Source of the DNA: an uncultured Parvibacter sp.
GTDB taxonomy: Bacteria > Actinomycetota > Coriobacteriia > Coriobacteriales > Eggerthellaceae
Length of the DNA stretch: 36,900 nucleotides
Reading direction: 5' to 3'
Assembly (NCBI GenBank): GCA_947649875.1
Contig: CANSTH010000009.1
Coordinates: 1 to 36,900 of the forward strand
Numbering within the stretch: position 1 is the first letter of the stretch; every line of letters starts with the position of its first letter. Below the pieces are notes generated by a model. That model did not search any database and was not told where the DNA came from. It saw only the letters and a list, made by a program, of their open reading frames with translations. Both the position numbers and the translations under genes were made by a program. Below are positions 22,492-30,983 of the stretch, piece after piece.

Positions 22492-23718
22492 TTGTTCGGT
22501 ATCGGAGGATTTGAGCTTTTCCTCATCCTTTTGTTCGGCTTTCTGATTTTCGGACCGGACAAGTTGCCCGCTATGGCGCGCACGCTGGGGAAATTCATCG
22601 CCAAATTCCGCACTGCCCAAGAAGAAATGAGCGGTGTGCTTAAAAATGAGGTATTCGACCCGAATGCCGAGGATCCCTTCAAAAACCCGTTGGAGACGTT
22701 CGACAAGGCCACCGAGCAGGCAAAAAAGAGCGCAGCGGACTTGAAGAAGGCCGGGCATGAGGTGTCGGAGGCTCGCAAGAACGCAGGCAAGACCGTCTCG
22801 AAGGCCGCGGCGCGCCCCGCAGCCTCCGCTTCGTCTGGCTCGGGCTCGTCCACTGCTCCGGCTGCACGACCGGCCGCCAAGCCAGCTCCGGCAGCAAAGC
22901 CGGCCTCTTCCACGGGGGTGTCGAAGCAGGGGGAGAGTTTCTCCGAACGCAAGGCCCGCTATGATCGCGAGCGCGCCGCTCGTTTGGCGGCCGAGAAAGA
23001 GAAAGCGGCGGAAGCAGCTGCTAGTGCCGATGCTGCCGATGCCAAGCTGAGCGAGGCTGCAGATGCCGCCAAACCCGTTGCGGCTGCGAGCGCTGCTACG
23101 GCCGCTGCGTCTGCCGCGAAGCCAGCCGCCACCAAGCCTGCGTCCCCTGCGGTGAAGGCAGCGCCCAAGCCGGCGTCGAAGCCGGCTGCCGCCAAGGCCG
23201 CCGCTACATCCTCGGCGGTGGCTTCTGCCGCTGCCGCCGCTGGCAAGGCCGCCAGCAGCCCTGCTGCAGCCGCTGCTGCCGCTCGCAAGGCGGCTATGGC
23301 CAAGAAAGCCGAGGACAAGCCCGCTGCCGCCGCCAAGAAGCCGGCTGCAAAACCGGCTGCCGTGAAGGCGGAAGAGGCGGCTGCCCCTGCTGCGAAGAAA
23401 ACCGCCACACCGGCCAAGAAGGCGTCTGCCAAGACTGCTGCCGCTGCCGAGAAGGCACCCGCCAAGGCCGCATCTGCAAAGCCGGCTGCTGCCAAGACCG
23501 CGACCGCCAAGAAGTCAGCTGCGAAGGCCACTGCCGCGAAGGCTGAAGAGACGGCCGCCCCTGCTGCTGCGAAAAAGCCGGCGGCGAGGAAAACCGCCAC
23601 AACGGCCAAAAAGGCTTCCACCACCAAGACTGCTACTTCGAAATCGTCTGCTTCTGCGGCCAAATCCGCTCAATCGTCCGCTGCGGCCAGCGCCGCCAAA
23701 GAAGAGAAAGGGGAGTAG
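22492..23718 (+). CDS. tatA: Twin-arginine translocase TatA/TatB subunit with long Ala/Lys/Pro-rich tail
   Basis: The N-terminus LFGIGGFELFLILLFGFLIF plus GPDKLPAMART is a TatA/TatB transmembrane helix, FGP hinge and amphipathic helix. TatA family proteins are normally some 60-170 residues; this one has 408. After about residue 110 it becomes a low-complexity tail of Ala, Lys, Pro, Ser and Thr (units such as AAKPA, TAKKA, KAAAK) like a histone-H1 tail, ending KEEKGE. The start is TTG 22492 with GAGAGG upstream; a frame open from ATG 22423 overlaps the preceding gene and is unlikely. TatC follows after three bases. The frame is intact, so the tail is probably translated. Confidence 0.85.
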   Translation: MFGIGGFELFLILLFGFLIFGPDKLPAMARTLGKFIAKFRTAQEEMSGVLKNEVFDPNAEDPFKNPLETFDKATEQAKKSAADLKKAGHEVSEARKNAGKTVSKAAARPAASASSGSGSSTAPAARPAAKPAPAAKPASSTGVSKQGESFSERKARYDRERAARLAAEKEKAAEAAASADAADAKLSEAADAAKPVAAASAATAAASAAKPAATKPASPAVKAAPKPASKPAAAKAAATSSAVASAAAAAGKAASSPAAAAAAARKAAMAKKAEDKPAAAAKKPAAKPAAVKAEEAAAPAAKKTATPAKKASAKTAAAAEKAPAKAASAKPAAAKTATAKKSAAKATAAKAEETAAPAAAKKPAARKTATTAKKASTTKTATSKSSASAAKSAQSSAAASAAKEEKGE

Positions 23719-23721
23719 ATC

Positions 23722-24510
23722 ATGCCTATCGGACCGGCACGTATGCCCCTTTTCGACCACCTGGGCGAGCTGCGCATGCGTCTCGTGCGTATCGTGGCCT
23801 GCCTTGCCGTGGCCGTTGTGGTCTTCTATATGGCCACCCCCACCATGGGCCAGTTCTTGCTGCTGCCCATTGCCGAGTACCTGCCGGTAGACCCGGCTAC
23901 GGGCATGGCCTCGCTGCAAGCCATCGATCCCTTCGAGGCCTTCGCGGTACGCTTCCAGATATCTCTCTGGGCGGGCGTTGTGGCCTGCTCGCCGGTTATT
24001 CTCTGGCAGCTGTTGGCCTTCTTCTTGCCTGCATTGAAGCCCAAAGAGCGCAAGTGGTTCATGCCCACTTTCATTGCGGCGGTGGCATTGTTCATCATCG
24101 GCACCATCTTCTGCTACTGCATAATCCTGAACCCTGCCTTCCAGTGGCTCACCGACCAAGCGGATGGCTTGGGCTATGTGGCGGCGCGCATGTCCTCGTA
24201 TGTGGACATTATCATCAAATTCGAGCTGGGCTTCGGTTTCGCTTTCGAGCTGCCGCTGATCATCTTCTACCTGGTTATCTTCGATGTGGTTCCCTACGCC
24301 AAGTTGCGCGGAGCGTGGCGCACCGTGTACGTGGCGCTGCTGGTGATTTGCGCCATCATCACCCCTGACGCTTCGCCGGTCACCATGTTCCTCATGTTCG
24401 CTGCCATGATTGTGCTCTATGAGCTGTCGTTGCTGCTGGCCCGTGTGGTGCTGTCGCGCCGCATCAAGCGCCAGAACGAGGAGTTGGCGAAGGAAGAGGC
24501 CGAAGGCTAA
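23722..24510 (+). CDS. tatC: Sec-independent protein translocase TatC
   Basis: TatC is the polytopic receptor that binds twin-arginine signal peptides. The 262-residue protein has the N-terminal FDHLGELRMRL motif, six expected membrane helices, KPKERKWFMP, the helix-3/4 region FGFAFELPLIIFYL and the ITPDASPVTM stretch before the last helices. GGGGAG lies seven bases before ATG 23722. It is encoded directly after tatA, and its stop overlaps hypA (TAATG). One client within this window is the Tat-signalled molybdoenzyme at 4008-6905. Confidence 0.95.
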   Translation: MPIGPARMPLFDHLGELRMRLVRIVACLAVAVVVFYMATPTMGQFLLLPIAEYLPVDPATGMASLQAIDPFEAFAVRFQISLWAGVVACSPVILWQLLAFFLPALKPKERKWFMPTFIAAVALFIIGTIFCYCIILNPAFQWLTDQADGLGYVAARMSSYVDIIIKFELGFGFAFELPLIIFYLVIFDVVPYAKLRGAWRTVYVALLVICAIITPDASPVTMFLMFAAMIVLYELSLLLARVVLSRRIKRQNEELAKEEAEG

Positions 24511-24878
24511 TGCACGAGCTGGGCATCGTCTCCGGCGTGCTGGACTCCGTGCGCCCGGTGGCGCAGGAGGCGGGGGCCAGCCGGCTTCTGGGCATCACCT
24601 TGCGGGTGGGGGAGATGACCGGCGCGCTGCAGGATGCGCTGCAATTCGCCTGGGAAGCCCTGTGCGAGGGCGATCCCTTTCTGGAGGGGGCACAGCTGTC
24701 CATCCAGACAGTGCATCCGCGCAGCCGTTGCTTAGAGTGCGGCAATGAATTCGACCATGATCAGTTCCATTGGGCCTGTCCTATTTGCGGCAGCGCAATG
24801 ACCGAGCTATTGGCCGGGCGCGAGTTGCAAATCGAATCTATCGAAGTGGACATTCCCGATGGGGGCGAGGGCGTTTGA
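24510..24878 (+). CDS. hypA: Hydrogenase nickel-insertion protein HypA
   Basis: HypA delivers nickel to [NiFe] hydrogenase (and urease in some bacteria). The 122-residue protein begins MHELGI, where His2 and Glu3 bind nickel, and has the zinc site C74LEC77 and C90PIC93. Length is normal. The start overlaps the tatC stop and its own stop overlaps the next gene (TGATG), so translation is probably coupled. No hydrogenase structural gene lies in the window. Confidence 0.92.
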   Translation: MHELGIVSGVLDSVRPVAQEAGASRLLGITLRVGEMTGALQDALQFAWEALCEGDPFLEGAQLSIQTVHPRSRCLECGNEFDHDQFHWACPICGSAMTELLAGRELQIESIEVDIPDGGEGV

Positions 24879-25441
24879 TGGACGTTGGCGCCCGCAATTC
24901 GCAGCGGCAGCTTTCCGTGGCCTTGCTCACTGTGGCTGCTTCGCCCCATGCGGGGAAAACCTCCCTCATCATGGCTTTGGTGGACCAGCTGCGCGACCAG
25001 CTGAATATGGCAGTTGTGCTGGGGCCTGACGCTACGTCAGCTGAGGTGGAGAAGTTCGAGGCCACTGGTGTTGCTGCTCGGGCGGTTGCCGCTGGCAGCG
25101 AAGCCGAAGCAGGGCTTTCGGCCCTTGGACTTGATGAAGACCGGTTGGATCTTGTGATATGGGAAGTGTCCTGGGAGCAGCCCTGTGCCCTGCGGGTGCT
25201 TTCCACGGAAGAAGCGCTTGAGATGCTGCCCGATGGGCCCGGCGCGATGCCGGCGGCCGAGGCGGTGGCGCTTAACAAAGCCGACACCATCGAGCGCCTT
25301 GGGGCCGATCGCGCCGCGCTTGCCGCGGACGCTGCGCGCCTGTGGCCGGAGTCGCGCCTCTTTCTCACCTCCGCTACTACAGGGGCGGGGCTGGAGGCGA
25401 TGGCCCAATGGGTGCTGGAGCGGTTCAGCTCGGTTTTGTAG
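24878..25441 (+). CDS. hypB: Short HypB-like GTPase lacking the Cys-His metal site
   Basis: The 187-residue protein follows hypA with TGATG overlap and has a P-loop ASPHAGKTSLI in the place of HypB's SSPGSGKTTLL, the segment VIWEVSWEQP matching HypB's IIENVGNLVCP, and the NKxD motif ALNKADTI. The usual HypB Cys-His nickel/zinc site (GCHLD) is absent: the protein has one cysteine and one histidine, the latter in the P-loop. It is also shorter than most HypB proteins. It is a divergent HypB or a related GTPase metallochaperone; position next to hypA supports HypB. A frame open from 24770 overlaps hypA and is not the start. Confidence 0.7.
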   Translation: MDVGARNSQRQLSVALLTVAASPHAGKTSLIMALVDQLRDQLNMAVVLGPDATSAEVEKFEATGVAARAVAAGSEAEAGLSALGLDEDRLDLVIWEVSWEQPCALRVLSTEEALEMLPDGPGAMPAAEAVALNKADTIERLGADRAALAADAARLWPESRLFLTSATTGAGLEAMAQWVLERFSSVL

Positions 25442-25462
25442 GGCAGAGATTCTATCTCTGCC
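25442..25462 (+). terminator. Hairpin right after the hypB-like gene
   Basis: GGCAGAGAT and ATCTCTGCC form a perfect 9-bp stem with loop TCT, starting one base after the stop codon. No T run follows, so it may be a pausing, processing or Rho-assisted end of the operon. Confidence 0.45.
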
Positions 25463-25608
25463 TAACGGACAGCCCGCGTCCCCCGACATGCCCATGTCGA
25501 TTCTGGCCTGCCGGCGGTATCGTTACCTTTGCGTCCTGTGTCCGCAATGGGCCGGAAACATTGATGGGCCATACTGATGGTGTTCCGATACGCGAGAAAG
25601 GGTGCTCC

Positions 25609-26427
25609 ATGACGCCGGAAGACATGTACTGCGTATGCTGTGAGGCGCTGGCGGACTATGTGCACAGCGCTGGTTTTGCCGATGTGGTGATTGGGCTTTC
25701 GGGCGGCATGGACTCGTCTCTTGTGGCGGTTATGGCGGTTGATGCGCTGGGAGCTTCCCATGTACATGGCGTGCTGCTGCCCGGCCCGTATTCAACTGAG
25801 CATTCAGTTGACGATGCCGAGGAGCTGGCCCGTAACCTTGGAATTGACCATCGCACGGTTTCCATTTGTGAGCCCTTCGAGGCCTTCGAGCATGTGCTGG
25901 CCCGTGCTTGCGGCGGTCAGTTGAAAGGGCTGGCAGCCGAGAACACCCAGGCCCGGTGCCGCATGGTGTGCTTGATGGCCCTGTCTAATGCTCACGGCTG
26001 GATGATGCTGAATACCGGCAACAAAAGCGAGGCCCAAATGGGGTATTCCGCCCTCTACGGCGATACCGCCGGTGCCTTTGCCCCGCTTGGAGGTGTGTAC
26101 AAAACCGATGTGTACGCCATGGCCCGCTGGCGCAACCGCAAGGGGGTAGAGAACGGCCATGAGGGTCCTGTTCCGGTGAACGTGTTTGTGAAGCCTCCCA
26201 GCGCCGAATTGGCGCCGGGCCAGAGCGATGAGCGCAGTTTGGGAATCGATTACGATAGTTTGGACGCGTTGCTAATAGGGGTGTTGGAGCAGGGCAAGTC
26301 GCTTGAAGAAATGGCGACCCTGCTGCAGATGGACGTGGTGCGTGCCCGCAACATCCTTGCGCGCGCAAAATCTTACGCGTTCAAGCGGGCGCTAGAGCCG
26401 CCCTATCCGCAGGCGAAGTTCTATTAG
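25609..26427 (+). CDS. nadE: NAD+ synthase, ammonia-dependent
   Basis: NadE amidates nicotinic acid adenine dinucleotide to NAD+ using ATP and ammonia. The 272-residue protein has the ATP-pyrophosphatase loop LSGGMDSSL, NTGNKSEAQMGYSALYGD and AFAPLGGVYKTDVYAMARW. There is no N-terminal glutaminase domain, so it is the ammonia-using form. Start ATG 25609 has AAAGGG six bases upstream; the frame is open further up into the previous gene. Its stop overlaps by three bases that of the convergent response regulator. Confidence 0.93.
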   Translation: MTPEDMYCVCCEALADYVHSAGFADVVIGLSGGMDSSLVAVMAVDALGASHVHGVLLPGPYSTEHSVDDAEELARNLGIDHRTVSICEPFEAFEHVLARACGGQLKGLAAENTQARCRMVCLMALSNAHGWMMLNTGNKSEAQMGYSALYGDTAGAFAPLGGVYKTDVYAMARWRNRKGVENGHEGPVPVNVFVKPPSAELAPGQSDERSLGIDYDSLDALLIGVLEQGKSLEEMATLLQMDVVRARNILARAKSYAFKRALEPPYPQAKFY

Positions 26428-27125
26428 GCCCCTTTGACCAAGCCGCTCTCATAGGCAAACACTACCAGCTGGGCGCGGTCGTGGGCGCCGGTTTTTCCCA
26501 TGATGCGGGCCAGATGGGTTTTCACGGTGGCGGGGGATATGAACAGTTCCTGCCCGATTTCCTCGTTGTTCAGACCGCGGGATACCAGCAGCAGAATCTC
26601 CCGCTCGCGGTCGGTTAGCTCCCGTAGCTTCGCCTTCAGTTCTGCTGGCGCCGCCTTGCCCGTTGCGGCTTGAGGGCGGGAGGCCACAAACGTTTCCACC
26701 AGTCGCTTCATGATCTTCGGCTGTATGAGCGCCTCTCCCTGGGCTACTATGCGGATGGCATCGGCAATCTCGTCGGGGTCCACGTCTTTCAGCAGAAAGC
26801 CCGATGCGCCCGCTGCCAGGGCATCGTAGACGTACTCATCGGTGTCGAAGGTGGTCAGCACCAGCACGTGAGTCCTGCGCAAAAGCGGGTTGTTCACGAT
26901 GTCGCGTGTGGCCTCGATGCCGTTTTTCCGGGGCATGCGGATGTCCATCAGCACCACGTCGGGCTTCAGCTGCTGCGCCAGTTCTACCGCCTCTTCGCCA
27001 TCGCGGGCCAGCCCTACAACTTCCAAGTTGTCGTAAGAGTTCAGGATCACCTGGAAGCCGCGGCGCACCAGGTCCTGGTCGTCTGCCACCAGCACGCGCA
27101 ACGGTGCGGCAATTTCCTCGGTCAT
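26424..27125 (-). CDS. NarL/FixJ-family response regulator
   Basis: The 233-residue protein has a receiver domain (VLVADDQDLVRRGF, phospho-acceptor D61 in VVLMDIRMP, Lys in FLLKDVDPDE) and a C-terminal LuxR-type helix-turn-helix (LTDREREILLLVSRGLNNEE, SPATVKTHLARIM). Start ATG 27125 has TAGGAG six bases upstream. It lies eight bases behind the histidine kinase stop, so the two form a kinase-regulator operon. Targets are unknown. Confidence 0.94.
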   Translation of the reverse strand: MTEEIAAPLRVLVADDQDLVRRGFQVILNSYDNLEVVGLARDGEEAVELAQQLKPDVVLMDIRMPRKNGIEATRDIVNNPLLRRTHVLVLTTFDTDEYVYDALAAGASGFLLKDVDPDEIADAIRIVAQGEALIQPKIMKRLVETFVASRPQAATGKAAPAELKAKLRELTDREREILLLVSRGLNNEEIGQELFISPATVKTHLARIMGKTGAHDRAQLVVFAYESGLVKGA

Positions 27126-27133
27126 GGACGCTC

Positions 27134-28375
27134 CTAACTGTCTTGGGTTTGCGGCTGGCCATCCAGGGGCACGGTAACCCTTACCACGAAGCCGCCGTCC
27201 TTGCCGATGCCCGTTTGCAGGGTGCCGTGCAAAAGCCGTACCCGTTCCTCCATGCCCTTCAGACCGTGGCCACTGGTCTCGATCTTCAGCGATTTGGGCG
27301 CACATCCATTGTCTTGTACCACCAGCAGGGCTTGGCGCACGTTGCCGGTTTGCTGGCAGGCCAAGGTGATGGTGGCATGGGTGGCCTGGGCGTGGCGCAC
27401 GATGTTGGTGCAGGCTTCTCGGGCGATGCCAAACAGGGCTACATCGATGAAGGCGGGCACTTGGTTGCGTTGATAGCGGGCATCGTCCAGCTGCGCCTGG
27501 ATGCCGGCGCCCTCAAGGTAGGCAAGCAGGTCGGGCAAGCGGTCGCTGCCGGCAGTGGGGGAGGTCTCGGGGGCATCGCCGCTACGCAGTACACCCACCA
27601 TGGCCCGCATTTCGCCCAATGCGTTTTTTGCGGTGGCTCGAACCTCTTGGATGGCGGCGAGGGCAGCCTGGGGGTCGGTTTCCACAAGGCGCTCGGCCAC
27701 TGCCGCCTGGATGCTCACGGCCGAAAGCGAATGGGCGGTGATATCGTGCACTTCCCGGGCGATGCGCACCCGCTCTTCCTCCACCTGCCGTTGGGCTTCC
27801 ACCTCTCGGCTGCGCTCGGCAGCGCGGGCCCGCTGCTCTGCTTCGGCGGCATAGGCGCGGTTCAGTTGCATCGCTTGCCCGGCAAGGGCCGCGGCCGTCA
27901 GAAGGGCGATATTCTGGACGAGGGTCAGCTGCGCCAAGTAAGAAGGACGCATGGTGGTGGGAACAATGAGCACGAACATGGCGGCCAGGCAAGCGGCGGC
28001 TACTGCTTCGGGGCGCGTGCGGATGTAGGCTACGGTGAACAATGCCACGAGCGGCCCTATGACGGAAAGCGAGATATTGTAGGCGGACGCTTGGGCGAAC
28101 ACCCATGCTGCCAACACGAAGACGAGGCATGGCCAAGGAAAGCGGCGCCGCACTACCAGTGGCAGGGTGGTAATGGCCACGGCGGCGATGGCGTTTGCCG
28201 AGGGCACCAGTGCCTCTATCCCCAAGAAACGCCGCAGCGCCTCATCGGGAATGAGCAGGTTCACCGAAAGGTACAGCTGCAGGCAGCCGAAGGCGAAGGC
28301 GGCCAGTGCAATGGCCACGTCCACGGCCCAGTCGACGGGGCGCATCTTCTGTTTGTTTACAAGCATGTCTTCCAT
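27134..28375 (-). CDS. Sensor histidine kinase, HisKA_3 / NarX-DesK type
   Basis: The 413-residue protein has an N-terminal membrane block of several helices (AIALAAFAFGCLQLYL, ANAIAAVAITTLPLVV, CLVFVLAAWVFAQ, LSVIGPLVALFTVAYI and others) with short loops, a coiled linker, the HisKA_3 dimerisation segment with H210 in RIAREVHDITAHSLSAV, and an ATPase domain (REACTNIVRHAQA N box, VVQDNG, HGLKGMEERV). No large extracytoplasmic domain is present, so it probably senses within or near the membrane. ATG 28375 is chosen; a TTG at 28402 with GAAGAG upstream is an alternative. It pairs with the regulator just downstream. Confidence 0.9.
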   Translation of the reverse strand: MEDMLVNKQKMRPVDWAVDVAIALAAFAFGCLQLYLSVNLLIPDEALRRFLGIEALVPSANAIAAVAITTLPLVVRRRFPWPCLVFVLAAWVFAQASAYNISLSVIGPLVALFTVAYIRTRPEAVAAACLAAMFVLIVPTTMRPSYLAQLTLVQNIALLTAAALAGQAMQLNRAYAAEAEQRARAAERSREVEAQRQVEEERVRIAREVHDITAHSLSAVSIQAAVAERLVETDPQAALAAIQEVRATAKNALGEMRAMVGVLRSGDAPETSPTAGSDRLPDLLAYLEGAGIQAQLDDARYQRNQVPAFIDVALFGIAREACTNIVRHAQATHATITLACQQTGNVRQALLVVQDNGCAPKSLKIETSGHGLKGMEERVRLLHGTLQTGIGKDGGFVVRVTVPLDGQPQTQDS

Positions 28376-28505
28376 GGCACCATCATAGCGCAGTTTGAGC
28401 AATCGGCTCTTCTCTGGAAGGGTTTCGATAATTTCAGAAATCTATAGATATATGGACAAACTCCGAAATCTGAGTCACAGGCACTAAGATTTTTCTGTGC
28501 TGCTG

Positions 28506-28533
28506 TTGCAAAGCTTTGGCAGCCTGTTATCAT
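28506..28533 (+). promoter_or_regulatory. groESL promoter
   Basis: TTGCAA (28506-28511) and TATCAT (28528-28533) are spaced by 16 bp. The predicted start near 28540 puts the CIRCE operator at the beginning of the transcript, as in other HrcA-controlled operons. Confidence 0.6.
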
Positions 28534-28548
28534 GACTTCCGTTAGTTT

Positions 28549-28575
28549 TTAGCACTCACATTATGCGAGTGCTAG
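28549..28575 (+). promoter_or_regulatory. CIRCE operator (HrcA binding site)
   Basis: TTAGCACTC, nine bases, then GAGTGCTAG matches the CIRCE consensus TTAGCACTC-N9-GAGTGCTAA at 17 of 18 bases. It lies 66 bases before groES. HrcA bound here represses chaperonin genes, with relief on heat shock. hrcA itself is not in the window. Confidence 0.96.
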
Positions 28576-28641
28576 CATTCCCCTCTCAGGGAGTGACAAG
28601 CTTAAAGTGCAAGCTATTTGCAACGAAAGGAAGTCACCAAG

Positions 28642-28929
28642 ATGAATCTGAAGCCTCTCGGCGATCGCGTCATCCTCCGTCAGGATGAAGCGGAAGTTAC
28701 CACTGCCTCCGGCCTCTATCTGGCCTCTGGCGCCCAGGAAAAGCCCCAGACCGGTACTGTTCTGGCCGTGGGCGAGGGCCGCATGGACAAGGACGGCAAG
28801 TTCCTGCCGATGCCCGTGAAGGTGGGCGACAAGGTTATCTACAGCAAGTACGGCGGAACCGAAGTGGCCATGGGCGGCGAGAACGTGCTCATCCTGCGCG
28901 CCGACGACATCTACGCCATTGTGGAATAA
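28642..28929 (+). CDS. groES: Co-chaperonin GroES
   Basis: GroES caps the GroEL chamber during protein folding. The 95-residue protein begins [18 protein letters not shown] and has the mobile loop region ([17 protein letters not shown]), [23 protein letters not shown] and DDIYAIVE. Start ATG 28642 is preceded by GAAAGGAAG about nine bases upstream; the frame from 28618 begins inside that site. It is followed by groEL in one operon under CIRCE control. Confidence 0.96.
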   Translation: MNLKPLGDRVILRQDEAEVTTASGLYLASGAQEKPQTGTVLAVGEGRMDKDGKFLPMPVKVGDKVIYSKYGGTEVAMGGENVLILRADDIYAIVE

Positions 28930-28944
28930 ATTTCGCGCAAATAG

Positions 28945-30600
<1,656 letters not shown>

Positions 30601-30636
30601 GGTGCTTGTTCCGCCGGTCGGACGACCGGCGGCACC
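30601..30636 (+). repeat. Hairpin directly after groEL
   Basis: CCGCCGGTC and GACCGGCGG pair with a GGAC loop, and an outer GGTGC / GCACC extends the structure. It begins one base after the groEL stop. No T run follows, so it may protect the mRNA 3' end or slow ribosome-free transcript decay; function is not known. Confidence 0.55.
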
Positions 30637-30649
30637 GCTTGACGCTGCG

Positions 30650-30912
30650 AGGCCCCCTGGCCGGCATCTTGGCTTTCAAGGCTTTCCTTCGCGTACCGAA
30701 GTACGCTCAGCCGCCTTTCAAGCCAATCTGCTCGACCAGGGGGCCTCTCGCTTACGTGTTTGGACCTGTGGGATTCTGAAGCGGCCATTTCGAAAGCGTC
30801 CTTGGCCTTCAAGCCTTACCCTCACGTGCGAAGCACGTTCGGCCGGCTTTCAAGCCAATTACGGACGCCGCAGAAACCCTCGCTTACATTTCTGGACCTG
30901 TGAGGTTCTGAA
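30650..30912 (+). repeat. Tandem structured element after groEL (two units, 132-bp period)
   Basis: Unit 1 (30650-30780) has an outer 11-bp stem AGGCCCCCTGG / CCAGGGGGCCT, inner stems TTGGCTT / AAGCCAA and AAGGC / GCCTT, and an apical CGTAC / GTACG hairpin, then the tail CTCGCTTACGTGTTTGGACC. Unit 2 (30796-30912) repeats this plan: outer GCGTCC / GGACGC, inner AAGCC / GGCTT, apical CGTGC / GCACG, and a tail with CTCGCTTAC, TGGACCTGTG and TTCTGAA. Shared landmarks lie 132 bp apart. Several paired positions differ between units but stay complementary. I see no convincing reading frame. It is a structured RNA or DNA repeat of unknown role. Confidence 0.7.
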
Positions 30913-30925
30913 CAATTCTGCTGAG

Positions 30926-30952
30926 GACGGCCCCAAACGGGGCCGTCTTTTT
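30926..30952 (+). terminator. Rho-independent terminator of the groESL transcription unit
   Basis: GACGGCCCC and GGGGCCGTC form a perfect 9-bp stem around AAAC, followed by TTTTT. It lies 325 bases after the groEL stop, so the tandem structured element is expected to be part of the groESL transcript. Confidence 0.92.
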
Positions 30953-30983
30953 GCGTTTGTTGGCCGAATTCGTAGGGCAGATG

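Noticed and set aside
23100-23700. Repetitive GCC/AAG tract as a possible tandem repeat or CRISPR-like array
   Set aside because: It is in frame as Ala/Lys/Pro codons of the TatA tail, with no constant repeat unit or unique spacers.
26804-28447. Long open frame antisense to the kinase-regulator pair
   Set aside because: It has no recognisable domain, is rich in Gly/His/Arg as expected for the reverse frame of GC-rich genes, and covers well-conserved HisKA_3, ATPase and receiver motifs on the other strand.
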